Part shown: positions 44,465 to 54,569 of the stretch, one piece after another
How the letters are laid out: the number at the start of each line of letters is the position of its first letter
Numbering within the stretch: the first letter of the stretch is position 1
Assembly: GCA_019634835.1 (NCBI GenBank)
Contig: JAHCAO010000009.1
Coordinates: 26,931 to 90,930 of the forward strand
Source: Gammaproteobacteria bacterium
Lineage (GTDB): Bacteria; Pseudomonadota; Gammaproteobacteria; DSM-16500
DNA length: 64,000 bases
Reading direction: 5' to 3'
Made by a program: the position numbers and the translations under genes
The notes under the pieces: generated by a model
What the model was told of the DNA's origin: nothing
Seen by the model: only the letters and a program-made list of their open reading frames with translations
Databases searched by the model: none

Positions 44465-44685
44465 TAAATGGTAAAAATCCTACAGATCCCGAAAAGTATC
44501 TATCTTCAGCAAATTTCATTCAAGGTTCATGGTGGAATGATTGGATAGAATGGTTCAAAAACTATTCGGGAAAGCTACAAGTACAATCAGCTGCTTGTTT
44601 AAAAGCCAACAAATTGAAGATTATTGAAAAGGCCCCTGGTACTTATGTGAAAGTCAGGTTAATAAAAGAAGACATTAATCTTTGA
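44455..44685 (+). pseudogene. 3' remnant of a PHA synthase gene (phaC)
   Basis: Reads 'YWINGKNPTDPEKYLSSANF' and 'GSWWNDWIEWFKNYSGKLQV' then 'APGTYVKVR', the very C-terminal part of class I PHA synthase. It is joined to the Cfa fragment at about 44455. The rest of phaC is absent in this window, although the other PHB genes remain. The end overlaps the convergent acetoacetate decarboxylase. Confidence 0.82.
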
Positions 44686-45415
44686 GATAATCAAAGATCA
44701 CTTTACCATAGGGTAATGTTAAGTCAGTCATCATATGTACGCCTGAAATCACTTTACGTACAGGTAAATTTGCAACGGGCGCCAATGCATGGGGTGTTAA
44801 ATATAATTCAGCAGGACCGCTCCATGCTCCTTTAACGATTACATTTTCTAGATGATATTCAATGAGCTCACAAATTTGTGGTGTCCCATCTACACTCGGA
44901 ATAATTTTAAGCAAATAATTGGGTACCATCAGTGGCTTAAACACTTCATCGATGTTTAGCTCCTGATATTTATAACCCATGGTTGCCATGGCTACCTGGC
45001 AAGTTTCATAATCAAGTTTTCCTATCATCGTTTCATTTATCACTTGTAAACTGGGATTGGCTAATTTTTTTGGAAATCCCCAGATTTCTCTTCCCGCAGC
45101 AATAGGTGCTTCATCGTCAAGATACATGGCATGAACGTAGACACCTTTTTTATCTTGATAACTAACAGGTATTACCTGACCAGATTCTGTATAATCACCA
45201 AAGCCTGTTGAATCTGGCATGCGAATAAATTCGAATTTCACAATGGGTTCTGTTACTTCCAAAGGTTCCGGTACAATCTGTTTTAATTTATCAAGATCGC
45301 TTTCATAAGTAATGACAAAATATTCGCGATTAACAAATCGATAAGGGCCGCGTGGATAGGCTGGGTTATTCAAAGGCATGGCAAATGCGGTCTGCTTTAC
45401 TTCATGTATCTTCAT
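44675..45415 (-). CDS. adc: Acetoacetate decarboxylase
   Basis: A 246-residue ADC-family protein with the Schiff-base region '[15 protein letters not shown]' (catalytic Lys) and 'YLDDEAPIA'. It converts acetoacetate to acetone and CO2. With the patatin and 3-hydroxybutyrate dehydrogenase genes on the same strand it forms a ketone-body/PHB degradation operon. Confidence 0.92.
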   Translation of the reverse strand: MKIHEVKQTAFAMPLNNPAYPRGPYRFVNREYFVITYESDLDKLKQIVPEPLEVTEPIVKFEFIRMPDSTGFGDYTESGQVIPVSYQDKKGVYVHAMYLDDEAPIAAGREIWGFPKKLANPSLQVINETMIGKLDYETCQVAMATMGYKYQELNIDEVFKPLMVPNYLLKIIPSVDGTPQICELIEYHLENVIVKGAWSGPAELYLTPHALAPVANLPVRKVISGVHMMTDLTLPYGKVIFDYLKD

Positions 45416-45437
45416 CCCTTATTATCCTTTTTAATGA

Positions 45438-46544
45438 TCAAAACTCATGTATCGTTGTACCAGTATCGTCAACAACTGTATCAAGCCATGTCGGCTGACT
45501 CAATGCTTTACTGGCATCATGATATCCAACTTTCCAATGTTCTTTAATTGCTTGCATAGAAAAATTAAAATCTTTGCTCCATAAACTACTGCGTTGATCT
45601 CGATAGTGAAATCGAACAATATTTAATGAAGTGGGATGACCGGATTGTTCAATCTTCTTTAAAGCCTGATCAAGATCGTGATTATTTGTCACTGTTTTAG
45701 ACAAAAGATTAAGTGTATGTTGAAGGTAATGTAATTCACAAAAATAATGTAATATTTCTTGGTGACGGCTTGCAAATTCAATTTCTTTTTTACTTTTTAA
45801 GACATCCATTAATGAAGTAGGAATATGTTCGGGATACGAAAATAAATTCACAATAAAACATAATAATTTTTGTGGAATTTTTTCTTCTAAGACAACAGCA
45901 AATGGAGTATTTGAACTCAAACCTCCATCCCAATAGTATTCATCATCAATTTTAATTGCCGGAAACCCAGGCGGTAATGCACTACTTGCCATGACATGCT
46001 CGGGACCTATCGTTTGATGTGTATTATCAAAACGAACCGTTTTACCACCTTTTATACGCACAGCGCCTAATGTAAGTCTAACTGGGCATTTATTAATTAA
46101 ATCAAAATCAATTACATTTTGTAATGTTTCGCGTAATGCGCTCGTATCATAAAAACTAATTTTATCTGGTGTATCCGCTGAAAAAAGCAATGGATTAATT
46201 ATTCGTGGTTTAAAAAAGTTAGGTTGGCCAGTTAAGACAATTAATGATGAATTAAAATAATTTTGGAATTCTTGCAATAAAATATTGTCTTCTAACCCAA
46301 TTAAACTTGGCAATGGATAAGAGATGGTATTCCAGAATTCATTTAATTTTGCAATGCGGTGTTGCGGTTTATTCCCTGCAATAATGGCAGCATTAATGGC
46401 ACCAATGGATGTTCCCACGACCCAGTCTGGAGCGCAATCCTGCTCTAATAAAGCCTGAGAAACACCTGCTTGATATGAACCTAATGCACCGCCACCTTGT
46501 AATAAATAAACAACTTGATCATATGAATGGGTTTTACTGGCCAT
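45438..46544 (-). CDS. Patatin-like phospholipase
   Basis: A 368-residue patatin: 'QGGGALGSYQAGVSQALLE' (oxyanion hole), 'GTSIGAINAAIIAGN' (Ser nucleophile in GxSxG), and 'YYWDGGLSSNTPF' (catalytic Asp). It has a C-terminal DUF3734-type extension. It hydrolyses lipids or depolymerised esters. It sits between bdhA and adc, 22 and 27 bases apart, in one operon. Confidence 0.92.
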   Translation of the reverse strand: MASKTHSYDQVVYLLQGGGALGSYQAGVSQALLEQDCAPDWVVGTSIGAINAAIIAGNKPQHRIAKLNEFWNTISYPLPSLIGLEDNILLQEFQNYFNSSLIVLTGQPNFFKPRIINPLLFSADTPDKISFYDTSALRETLQNVIDFDLINKCPVRLTLGAVRIKGGKTVRFDNTHQTIGPEHVMASSALPPGFPAIKIDDEYYWDGGLSSNTPFAVVLEEKIPQKLLCFIVNLFSYPEHIPTSLMDVLKSKKEIEFASRHQEILHYFCELHYLQHTLNLLSKTVTNNHDLDQALKKIEQSGHPTSLNIVRFHYRDQRSSLWSKDFNFSMQAIKEHWKVGYHDASKALSQPTWLDTVVDDTGTTIHEF

Positions 46545-46571
46545 GATTAAATTTCCTGATTGAGAAAATAT

Positions 46572-47354
46572 TTACTGCATGAACCAGCCATGACTCACAA
46601 CAATAGATTGGCCTGTTAAAGCATTATCCTCAAATGATGCAAAAAATAATGCGACATTGGCCACATCTTCTGTGGTGGTAAATTCACCATCTACCGTGTC
46701 TTTTAACATCACTTTTTTAATCACATCTTCTTCGCTAATACCCAGATCTTTTGCTTGCTCAGGAATTTGTTTTTTTACCAGAGGGGTTTCAACATAGCCA
46801 GGACAGATAACATTAGCTCGTACCTTATGGCTGGCACCTTCTTTAGCAACCACTTTACATAAACCAATCAATCCGTGTTTAGCCGTTACATAGGGTGCTT
46901 TAAGAGGCGACGCTTCTTTGGAATGCACCGAACCCATATAGATTATGCTGCCCCCACGGCCAGATTGATACATGGAGCGTATGCAACTACGCGTGGTTAG
47001 AAAAGCGCCATCCAGATGAATAGCTAAGAGCTTTTTCCAATCTTGTAAAGACAACTTATCGATAGTATCAATATGTTGAATGCCGGCATTGCTCACCAAA
47101 ATATCAATATCGCCAAATTGTTTGATGACTTCCGCGACACCATCATCAACTTCAGATTCACTGGTGACATCCATCTTAACCCACATGGCCTTCCTGCCTT
47201 GAGCAGAAATAGCATCGGCTGCCTTTTTTGCTACATCAGTATTTAAATCAGCAATGACGACTTTTGCGCCTTCTCTTGCAAATGTTTCTGCAATGGCATT
47301 ACCTATACCACTTGCAGCTCCTGTCACAATAGCAACCTTGTCCTTTAGTCGCAT
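46572..47354 (-). CDS. bdhA: 3-hydroxybutyrate dehydrogenase
   Basis: About 260 residues, SDR family: '[19 protein letters not shown]', '[13 protein letters not shown]', '[27 protein letters not shown]' (Ser-Tyr-Lys) and a C-terminal '[13 protein letters not shown]'. It oxidises 3-hydroxybutyrate to acetoacetate. It is first in the bdhA-patatin-adc operon. The ATG at 47354 lies seven bases after GGGAG and is preferred to the one at 47360. Confidence 0.92.
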   Translation of the reverse strand: MRLKDKVAIVTGAASGIGNAIAETFAREGAKVVIADLNTDVAKKAADAISAQGRKAMWVKMDVTSESEVDDGVAEVIKQFGDIDILVSNAGIQHIDTIDKLSLQDWKKLLAIHLDGAFLTTRSCIRSMYQSGRGGSIIYMGSVHSKEASPLKAPYVTAKHGLIGLCKVVAKEGASHKVRANVICPGYVETPLVKKQIPEQAKDLGISEEDVIKKVMLKDTVDGEFTTTEDVANVALFFASFEDNALTGQSIVVSHGWFMQ

Positions 47355-47499
47355 GACCATCTCCCTTTGTTATGAACAACTTACTTCTATAATACACCCC
47401 AGCCAATAAATTTAGCGACAATCACATAATTATAGAGCAATTTATTTCGCTAAAATTAAATCATTACCGTTAAGAAGATTATTAAGCTATGTTATAACT

Positions 47500-47541
47500 T
47501 GCTGTTGCCTCTTCGAAGAGTAGCCAGAAGAGGCAACAGCA
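47500..47541. terminator. Hairpin between phasin and bdhA
   Basis: Perfect 15-base arms, TGCTGTTGCCTCTTC and its complement, around a 12-base loop. It is a likely stop for phasin transcription. No T-run follows in either direction, so it could be another structural element. Confidence 0.6.
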
Positions 47542-47605
47542 CATACATATAGTAGAAAAGATGTAAATTCTTCATCGTAAGCGCGAAATATAGTAGTTCT
47601 GAATG

Positions 47606-47947
47606 CTACTCTTTACTTTTGTGCGCAGATTTGATTACTTCTGAAGCCTTCTGTGTTGTTTCGCGAGCAATATCATCACAAATGTCATTAATTTGCTCGA
47701 TTGCTTTTATCCAGATGTCACTAGATTTTTTAACATATGACATCATTTCAAGCTGTCCTATGTTTGCTAATTTTATTTGCGCCAAGAAAAAATCTTCTGG
47801 TTTTTTGACTTGTGTCAGCTCTTCAAAATGTCCTGTATTTTTTGACCAATTTTGTAGTGTATTCATATTTAGTTCTGTTAGGTCAGAGAGAGGCCTGGTA
47901 ACGCATTGGTAAAGTTTGTTCCAATTTTCAGTATATTGTCTTTGCAT
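47606..47947 (-). CDS. Phasin family protein
   Basis: About 113 residues of amphipathic helix: 'YTENWNKLYQCVTRPLSDLTELNMNTLQNW' and 'FFLAQIKLANIGQLEMMSYVKKSSDIWIKAIE', the phasin_2 pattern of granule-coat proteins. AAAGGAGGT precedes the ATG at 47947, so the longer frame to 48007 is not needed. It lies near other PHB genes. Confidence 0.85.
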   Translation of the reverse strand: MQRQYTENWNKLYQCVTRPLSDLTELNMNTLQNWSKNTGHFEELTQVKKPEDFFLAQIKLANIGQLEMMSYVKKSSDIWIKAIEQINDICDDIARETTQKASEVIKSAHKSKE

Positions 47948-48032
47948 TGTGACCTCCTTTGCAATTATGCTGCGGTGCAACATATACATAAAAAGTTTAA
48001 TAGCCATGAATAGTCATGATATGAGGAGTCAA

Positions 48033-48327
48033 GCTACCTGATAGACTTTGGTCGCGCGGTGTGAAAAAAGAGAAAGCAGCTATCGATATTTATGGCTAAA
48101 AGATATTGCACCTAGTGACTCTTTACGTAAATGGCTCAATCACAATCCCAAAAAGTGGATAGAATTCAAAAAACGTTATGCAAAAGAATTAGCTAATAAG
48201 CAAAAATTGATCGATTTTTTTTAAAAAAGAAGCGAAAAACAGTAACTTTGTTGTTTAGTGCTAAAGAAATTGAACACAATAATGCTATTACATTACTCAA
48301 TTTTATAGCATCAAAGAAAATTGTCGC
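48033..48327 (+). pseudogene. Decayed DUF488 gene copy
   Basis: Broken frames spell out the DUF488 protein of 39263: '[18 protein letters not shown]', '[35 protein letters not shown]' and 'TVTLLFSAKEIEHNNAITLLNF'. At least two frameshifts (near 48094 and 48222, the latter in a T/A run) and a missing start identify it as a pseudogene. Confidence 0.85.
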
Positions 48328-48348
48328 CATCCTTACACAACACGATCT

Positions 48349-49425
48349 TTGATAAATATATCTGGAATGAGTTATGGGTCAATTTCAAAAAATGCCATAT
48401 TAGCTTTAGGAAGTGGCGCAAAAATGGCGGGTTGCTGGCTAAATACAGGCGAGGATGGTTTATCTACTTATCACTTAGAAAGTGGTTGTGACCTAGTTGC
48501 TCAAATCGGTACGGCTAAATTTGGTTATCGCGATAAAGAAGGTCATTTATCTGACACACGATTAAAAGAAGTAGCGGCTTTAAAACAAGTAAAAATGTTT
48601 GAAATAAAGTTGAGTCAGGGAGCAAAACCCGGCACCGGTGGGATATTACCCGCTGTGAAAGTGACAGAAGAAATTGCGCAAATTAGAGAAATTCTGCCTC
48701 ATCAAGATGCTATTAGTCCTAATCGTTTTACTGAAGTTTCTAACTCGGCAGAGTTACTGGATTTGATTCATCATATTCGTGAAGTAACAGGTAAACCGAC
48801 AGGGTTCAAAGTCGTGTTAGGTGATTATAAGTGGTTGCATGATTTATGTAATGAAATAATTAAGCGTGGTTTAGATCATGCACCCGATTTTATTACTTTA
48901 GATGGAGCAGAAGGACGAACCGGCGCTGCTCCAATGAGTTTAGCTGATTACATGGGACTTCCTCTAGCTGAAAGTCTTCCTGTGTTGGTAGATACATTAA
49001 CTGAATATGGATTACGTAAACGTATTAAAGTGATTGCTTCTGGGAAATTAATAACACCAGGTATGGTTACGTGAGTTTTTTGCGTCGGCGCTGATTTCGT
49101 TAATTCTGCCCGAGGATTTATGTTTTCACTGGGTTGTATTCAAGCACTAAGATGCCATAAAAATACCTGTCCAACAGGTATCACCACACATAACCGCTGG
49201 TTAGAACGAGGATTAGATCCGAAAAACAAAGCTGTACGTGTCTACCATTATGTTAAAAATATTGAACGTGAAGTTGGTGTGATTTGTCATTCTTGCGGCG
49301 TACGGGAACCAAGAGAATTAAAGCGACGTCATGCTCGTATAGTTTCAGAGCATGGCACATCTGTTTCTTTGGCCGATGTTTATCCCGATAAACAGGAGGG
49401 TATAAAACTAAAACAAACAGATTAA
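48349..49425 (+). pseudogene. Glutamate-synthase-like FMN-binding protein gene with nonsense codon and truncated start
   Basis: The frame reads 'ISGMSYGSISKNAILALGSGA', 'GAKPGTGGILPAVKV', 'FITLDGAEGRTGAAP' and 'KVIASGKLITPGMVT', the GltS-type FMN barrel. It meets an in-frame TGA at 49072. Without a shift it continues 'VFCVGADFVNSARGFMFSLG' and 'CIQALRCHKNTCPTGITTH' to 49425. The TGA most likely replaces a Trp codon (TGG). The N-terminal half of the family is missing, so it is a pseudogene. Confidence 0.85.
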
Positions 49426-49498
49426 CTGACACTTTATCAAATGGAACATTCTAAGAAGGTAGCAAACGATGGATAACAGTCAATTTCAAAGAAGCGTT

Positions 49499-51274
49499 TC
49501 AAGATGTTACGTTTTTATTCTTCAAACAGTTTAATGTTTCACAATAACCCAATTCTATTAAGTGATCTGGTTTCATGTTTTTTAAAAACAAGAGTGATTC
49601 TCTTTCAAATTTTACCTTTATTAAAACATCCGCCATCGTTATCGTTTGCTGTTCTTTTAATGATGATCCCATCAATAGGGATCCCAAAAATGTATCCAAA
49701 AATGGCGGGATGACATAGTCCCTGTGAGCAAGATTTAATTTTTTCAATATAGCTTGAGTACACGTCAAAATGGGTGGAAAATTATATCTCTGTTCATCAG
49801 GCTCTAATGATGAAAGAGAACTTACAATAACCTTTCCCTTGTGGCCCAACAAATCTCTCATGCGGTCTGTAGGTATGTTATTCACTAGTCCGCCGTCAAA
49901 ATGAAGCTGGCCATTCAGCACCATAGGCGGCACGATGCCTGGAATAGAGTTGCTAGCTCGAAGCATTTCCCAGAGCGATCCGGTAGTGTGCATCACATCT
50001 TCGCGGGTTGATAAATTAGCTGAAACACAAAAATAGGGGATATCCAGGTCTTCAATTTTCATTTCTTGAAATATTTTTTGTAATGCTTTTGTTGGATGTT
50101 TCCCAGTGAAAAATGAAATCATAGGCCATGTCATTTCTTTAAGAAAAGTAGTGCGGGATATAATTTTTGTCAACTCTTCAAACATATCGCGAACATCAGA
50201 GTATTTTTTGCTTTTTACATAACATGCAGCAATCAAGGCACCGACACTGGATCCTCCAATTGCATCGATTGTAATATTCATTTCCTCTAAAGCTTTAATG
50301 ACCCCAATGTGTGCCCAACCTCTGACACCTCCCCCACCCAACACCAAACCTGTCATCGAACCTGTTATACCCCTAATCAACCTATGATAATGGCCAACAT
50401 TATTAATAGTGGCGTGATGATGACAAGCGAAATGACACAATTTCAACCATCGCATCGTATCGTTAATCTTTGAGGTTGCCTCATGTAAAAGAATTATCTC
50501 ATATCTGATTTTCAATCCAGGCTCTATATTGATCATTTGACTTTTTATCGTCTCATCTATCACTACATCTGATAATTCATGTGCAACCACACATACTTTA
50601 TTCACTTTATCTAGCAACTGTGGATGGTTATACAATTGATAATTGGAAGACAAAACTACAATAAGATCATGCGAATCTTCAAGCTGGCTGCATTGATTTA
50701 AAAATTCAGGAAATGTTTTGCCAGAGTCAGAAATGAATAATATTTTTTCATTATTTGTATTTATACTCTGTATTTGATTATAAAACTCTTCTGTCTTAAC
50801 AGATAAATTAGCGGGAAAAACCAGCGTATATTTGCAGATATTTTTGCCGGACATTACCTGAATCGCTTTTTGAACGCGTTTTAATATGGGAGGCATAATT
50901 GAATGTAAAACGCTAGGATATTTGTCACAAATATTGCCAAAAACCGTATTGGGAATTCTAATAAGATTGGCATTTGTCTCTGCCATCATTGTCAACCCTC
51001 GCGGCTCACCCGATAACACACCTAATTCGCCTACAAGAATACCTGGACTTAAAGTTTCAATATTGACTAATTTATCATTCGCTGTTTTAGCCAAAGCAAC
51101 TAGTTTTCCACTTATTAACACATAAATAAAATCTGATGGGTCATTTTGACGATATAAGAATTCATTCTTAAGCAATTCGATATGTTGCGCATAAGATGAT
51201 AAATATTTTAACTCTTTTTTGGGAATTGATGAAAAATATACACATCTTTCCAATAGATCGATAATATCTTCCAT
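49499..51274 (-). CDS. NTE-type patatin phospholipase with cyclic-nucleotide-binding domain
   Basis: A 591-residue protein. Residues about 10-130 form a cNMP-binding-like domain ('FLYRQNDPSDFIYVLISGKLVAL...GILVGELGVLSGEPR'); a middle region follows; residues about 305 onward form a patatin domain with 'GLVLGGGGVRGWAHIGVIKAL', 'GGSSVGALIAACYV' (Ser nucleophile) and 'HFDGGLVNNIPTDRMR' (catalytic Asp). It matches the neuropathy-target-esterase/RssA-like family. It probably acts on lysophospholipids under nucleotide control. Confidence 0.9.
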   Translation of the reverse strand: MEDIIDLLERCVYFSSIPKKELKYLSSYAQHIELLKNEFLYRQNDPSDFIYVLISGKLVALAKTANDKLVNIETLSPGILVGELGVLSGEPRGLTMMAETNANLIRIPNTVFGNICDKYPSVLHSIMPPILKRVQKAIQVMSGKNICKYTLVFPANLSVKTEEFYNQIQSINTNNEKILFISDSGKTFPEFLNQCSQLEDSHDLIVVLSSNYQLYNHPQLLDKVNKVCVVAHELSDVVIDETIKSQMINIEPGLKIRYEIILLHEATSKINDTMRWLKLCHFACHHHATINNVGHYHRLIRGITGSMTGLVLGGGGVRGWAHIGVIKALEEMNITIDAIGGSSVGALIAACYVKSKKYSDVRDMFEELTKIISRTTFLKEMTWPMISFFTGKHPTKALQKIFQEMKIEDLDIPYFCVSANLSTREDVMHTTGSLWEMLRASNSIPGIVPPMVLNGQLHFDGGLVNNIPTDRMRDLLGHKGKVIVSSLSSLEPDEQRYNFPPILTCTQAILKKLNLAHRDYVIPPFLDTFLGSLLMGSSLKEQQTITMADVLIKVKFERESLLFLKNMKPDHLIELGYCETLNCLKNKNVTS

Positions 51275-51588
51275 TTATGCATTCCCAAATGATCAATACT
51301 CTGGATAAAACAATCCTATCACTTCTATGGCATTTCGTGTTATTTTTTTATACAATAAGGTGATTCCATTTTCATGGTTAAGGATTAGCATGAGAAATGT
51401 AATATGTTCTTATTCTATCTCGAGGTTAGTTACCTGATGCTAGTTTGTAAATGCCAAACCTATTCCTGCTTATAAGATATTGTCGTACACCTTTGTTGAT
51501 AAAATCGAGATAATTTCTTGAAATGATTTTTATATAAAATCATAATCTAATTCATAAATATGTTTTTATAGCATAGGGAATGTGCTGC
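51275..51588. other. Intergenic region before norZ
   Basis: A 314-base AT-rich interval with no recognisable gene. It contains the 21-bp inverted repeat ATGATTTT-TATAT-AAAATCAT (51523-51543) about 45 bases before norZ, a plausible regulator site, although it only partly resembles the NsrR pattern. Confidence 0.5.
51523..51543. promoter_or_regulatory. Inverted repeat upstream of norZ
   Basis: ATGATTTT and AAAATCAT, perfect 8-base arms with a TATAT centre, about 45 bases upstream of the NO reductase start. It could bind NorR, NsrR or FNR-like regulators; the match to any of them is not specific. Confidence 0.45.
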
Positions 51589-53937
51589 ATGAGTAAGACT
51601 GTTCAAAATACAATCGGATCAGATGCTATCTCAGATCAAGTTGCAAATGTTCTGAAATGGGTTCTTTTAATCACAGCAATTCTCTGTTTTGCTGTGGTTG
51701 GTTGGGGCACCTATAAAACCTACCAACTTGCACCGCCATTACCCCAACAATTTTTCACGCCATCTGGGCAAATCATCATGACAGACCATGATATTGTCGC
51801 TGGTAAAGCTGGTTTTCAGCGTGCGGATCTCATGGATTATGGAAGTCTGTATGGTATGGGCTCCTATTTTGGCGAAGATTACACAGCAAAATATCTCGTA
51901 CGATTGGGTCGCATCACGGAGGAAGAAATAGCACAGCAACGTTTTGGAAAGTCATTTGAGAATCTATCTGAGGGTGATCAATATGTGGTTCGTAAAGCGA
52001 TGCAACAATCATTGCAACAAATTGATCTAAGCCAGCAAACTACAACATTACCACAATCCGTCACAAAAGCAGTGCAACAACTGCAATCTGAGATTTCGCA
52101 ATTTTTACTCAATCATAACTTTGATGCTGGCTGGACAAAAGCATATAGCTTAGATGATCAAAGTGCTTTGCAAACAGCTGATTTCCTCATTTATTCCTCT
52201 CTCACTACTATTGTTCATAGGCCAGGAAAGAATTTTTCTTATACCAACAATTGGCCTTACGAACCCACCATGGGAAATGCCCCGACGGCGAATACTTTTT
52301 ACTGGACATGGGTATCATTTTGTTTTGTATTTTTTGGCTTTGGCGCGGTGTTATATATTTATCATCGTTATCTCAGTGGACCTGATGATGCGCCAAGATC
52401 ACCCATACTATTGGGCTTCAAGCCATTAACACCCAGTCAGAGAAAAGTCGGTCAATATTTTGTTATTGTTGTACTCGTATTATTGGCCCAGATTGGTGTT
52501 GGCTCAATTATGGCGCATTACTATTCGGAACGTGCCGGATTTTATGGGATTAAAATTGGTGCATTTCTGCCTTTTAATTTCTTGCGCGATGTTCACACCC
52601 AAACCCCAATTGTCTGGATAGGACTTTCCTGGATCAGCTCAGCTATTTTCCTTGCCCCCATTATCAGTGGTAAAGAGGCCAAATGGCAGGGCTTTTTGGT
52701 GGATGTATTATTTTGGGTCACTTTATTTATCGTTGCTGGTGCAATCATCGGTGATTATTTGGGAATTATGGGATTGGTTAACGGCGTATGGTTTTGGATA
52801 GGTAACCAAGGATTATCCTATATTCAGCTTGGGCGATTATGGCAGATCGGATTTTGTATAGGATTATTTCTTTGGAGTTTTATTGTATTTAGGGGAATGT
52901 GGCCTACATGGGATAGATTAAAAACAGCCACCGTAGAATTTTGGACGGGCCGCATTCGTTTAGAGCATCTTTTCTGGGCGAGTACCATTAACGTTGCCGT
53001 ACTTTATTGTTTTGGGATGATCCCATTAACGGGTATTGAAAAATCATTTACCATCACGGATTTTTGGCGTTGGTGGGTCGTTCACCTTTGGGTAGAACAA
53101 TCGTTTGAATTCTTTGCGGCTTGTTCAACAGCTTATTTATTAATGGGCGTTGGATTAGTATCCAGACGCCTTGCTGAACGCACCGTATTTTTCGAATCCA
53201 TACTTATTTTTTTAGGCGGTGTGATTGGAACAGGACATCATTGGTATTGGACGGGTGGACCAGATATCTGGGTGCCGCTTGGAACGATGTTTTCCTTCAT
53301 TGAGGTTCTCCCGTTGGTTCTTCTTATTATTGATGCAATTGAAGAGCACCAACTGATCAAGAAACAAGATGGCTTTACCTATCATTTAGCCTATCTTTAC
53401 GTGTTGGGCGCTGCATTTTGGAACTTTGTCGGTGCAGGCGTATTTGGTGGCGGGACATTAAATGCGCCACTAATTAATTATTATGAGCACGGCACTTTTT
53501 TAAGCTTAAATCACGCACATACCGCGTTATTTGGCGCGTTCGGATTACTTGCATTGGGATTAATCTATTTTTGCTTACGCTATGCAGCTGGCGATAAAAT
53601 ACCTTGGAGTGATCGCTTAGGCACCTGGGCATTTTGGCTCTATAACGTTGGTGTTGTATTGTGGATTGCTTTAAATTTCTTCCCCATTGGCTGGCCACAA
53701 TTAATGGACGTTTATGAACATGGTGTGGCGCATGCGCGCAGTCTTGAATTTTATAATACAACGCTGTTGTGGCAATGGTTGCGATTACCTGGAGATGTCG
53801 TATTTGCACTCGGTGCATTATTAATGGCATATGACTTTATCAAAAAATTAAAGCCATTTTTTCCTCGATGGGTAGGAATAAAAATTCATGAAGATTTGCC
53901 AGTGATACCTAATACATCAATATCTGAGACAAAATAA
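51589..53937 (+). CDS. norZ: Quinol-dependent nitric oxide reductase (qNOR)
   Basis: A single-chain NorB of about 782 residues with the N-terminal extension typical of quinol-fed enzymes, and about 14 transmembrane helices. The active-site His/Glu region 'HLWVEQSFEFFAA' is at about residue 500, 'GTGHHWYWTG' at about 547 and 'HTALFGAFG' near 642. It reduces NO to N2O with quinol. I chose the ATG at 51589, nine bases from AGGGA, over the one at 51580. A remnant of a second nor gene lies at 21294. Confidence 0.95.
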   Translation: MSKTVQNTIGSDAISDQVANVLKWVLLITAILCFAVVGWGTYKTYQLAPPLPQQFFTPSGQIIMTDHDIVAGKAGFQRADLMDYGSLYGMGSYFGEDYTAKYLVRLGRITEEEIAQQRFGKSFENLSEGDQYVVRKAMQQSLQQIDLSQQTTTLPQSVTKAVQQLQSEISQFLLNHNFDAGWTKAYSLDDQSALQTADFLIYSSLTTIVHRPGKNFSYTNNWPYEPTMGNAPTANTFYWTWVSFCFVFFGFGAVLYIYHRYLSGPDDAPRSPILLGFKPLTPSQRKVGQYFVIVVLVLLAQIGVGSIMAHYYSERAGFYGIKIGAFLPFNFLRDVHTQTPIVWIGLSWISSAIFLAPIISGKEAKWQGFLVDVLFWVTLFIVAGAIIGDYLGIMGLVNGVWFWIGNQGLSYIQLGRLWQIGFCIGLFLWSFIVFRGMWPTWDRLKTATVEFWTGRIRLEHLFWASTINVAVLYCFGMIPLTGIEKSFTITDFWRWWVVHLWVEQSFEFFAACSTAYLLMGVGLVSRRLAERTVFFESILIFLGGVIGTGHHWYWTGGPDIWVPLGTMFSFIEVLPLVLLIIDAIEEHQLIKKQDGFTYHLAYLYVLGAAFWNFVGAGVFGGGTLNAPLINYYEHGTFLSLNHAHTALFGAFGLLALGLIYFCLRYAAGDKIPWSDRLGTWAFWLYNVGVVLWIALNFFPIGWPQLMDVYEHGVAHARSLEFYNTTLLWQWLRLPGDVVFALGALLMAYDFIKKLKPFFPRWVGIKIHEDLPVIPNTSISETK

Positions 53938-53969
53938 TGGTCATAGTAACATGAATATGGGAGTTGAAT

Positions 53970-54404
53970 ATGTATCATAATATATTATTCGCCGTTGAAT
54001 TTACTGAAACAGCACATTTAGCAGGAAAAAAAATTAAAAAAATTGCTGAAGTTTTTCATGCACAACTGCATCTCATTCATATAGTGGAATTACCCCAAAT
54101 AAATATTTTTCCTGATATTCCAAATAAAGAAAAACTATATATAGATGAAGCTAAAAATAGATTAGCTGGGATTGGTAAAAATTTAAATGTGCCACTGTCT
54201 CATCAACATGTTGATACGGGCAACCCTAGAATCGTTATTCCGGAGTTCATTGAACAACACCGCGTTGATCTTTTGATAGTAGGACATAATGAGCGACATG
54301 GTATTGATCGTATTTTAGGTTCTACTACCTATGCCATATTAGAGCGCACTAAATGTGAGGTATTGGTGATGCCATATCGTTTCCAATCCACATCCAATAG
54401 GTAA
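53970..54404 (+). CDS. Universal stress protein A family
   Basis: A 144-residue UspA: 'YHNILFAVEFTE' N-terminus, alpha/beta pattern, and the ATP-loop-like 'LLIVGHNERHGIDRILGSTTYAILERTKCEVLVM'. It comes 32 bases after norZ on the same strand, and a terminator follows at 54517. The ATG at 53970 has GGGAG upstream. Confidence 0.9.
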   Translation: MYHNILFAVEFTETAHLAGKKIKKIAEVFHAQLHLIHIVELPQINIFPDIPNKEKLYIDEAKNRLAGIGKNLNVPLSHQHVDTGNPRIVIPEFIEQHRVDLLIVGHNERHGIDRILGSTTYAILERTKCEVLVMPYRFQSTSNR

Positions 54405-54516
54405 CTCTTGAATATTATCTCTAGCAACGGATATCAGTATTCAAGCAGTATGATAGACATATCAATCTCAAATTCTGCTATATATTTTTTTATTCTTCTT
54501 ATTTTCTCTGAAATAA

Positions 54517-54546
54517 TGCGCCGGCATATCAAACCGGCGCATTTTT
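54517..54546 (+). terminator. Intrinsic terminator of norZ-usp
   Basis: TGCGCCGG (54517-54524), loop CATATCAAA, CCGGCGCA (54534-54541), then TTTTT. This is a textbook rho-independent terminator. It lies inside the open frame that extends to 54408 upstream of the next gene, which shows that part of the frame is not coding. Confidence 0.92.
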
Positions 54547-54569
54547 CGACTTCAAGAGGAAGTATCATT

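Noticed and set aside
48349..49425. Genetic code change (TGA read as Trp)
   Set aside because: Other genes end normally at TGA (traK, the transporter) and Trp codons are TGG, so a simple nonsense mutation in a pseudogene explains it.
54408..54569. N-terminal extension of the membrane protein
   Set aside because: It contains an intrinsic terminator and lacks the ribosome site found at 54570.
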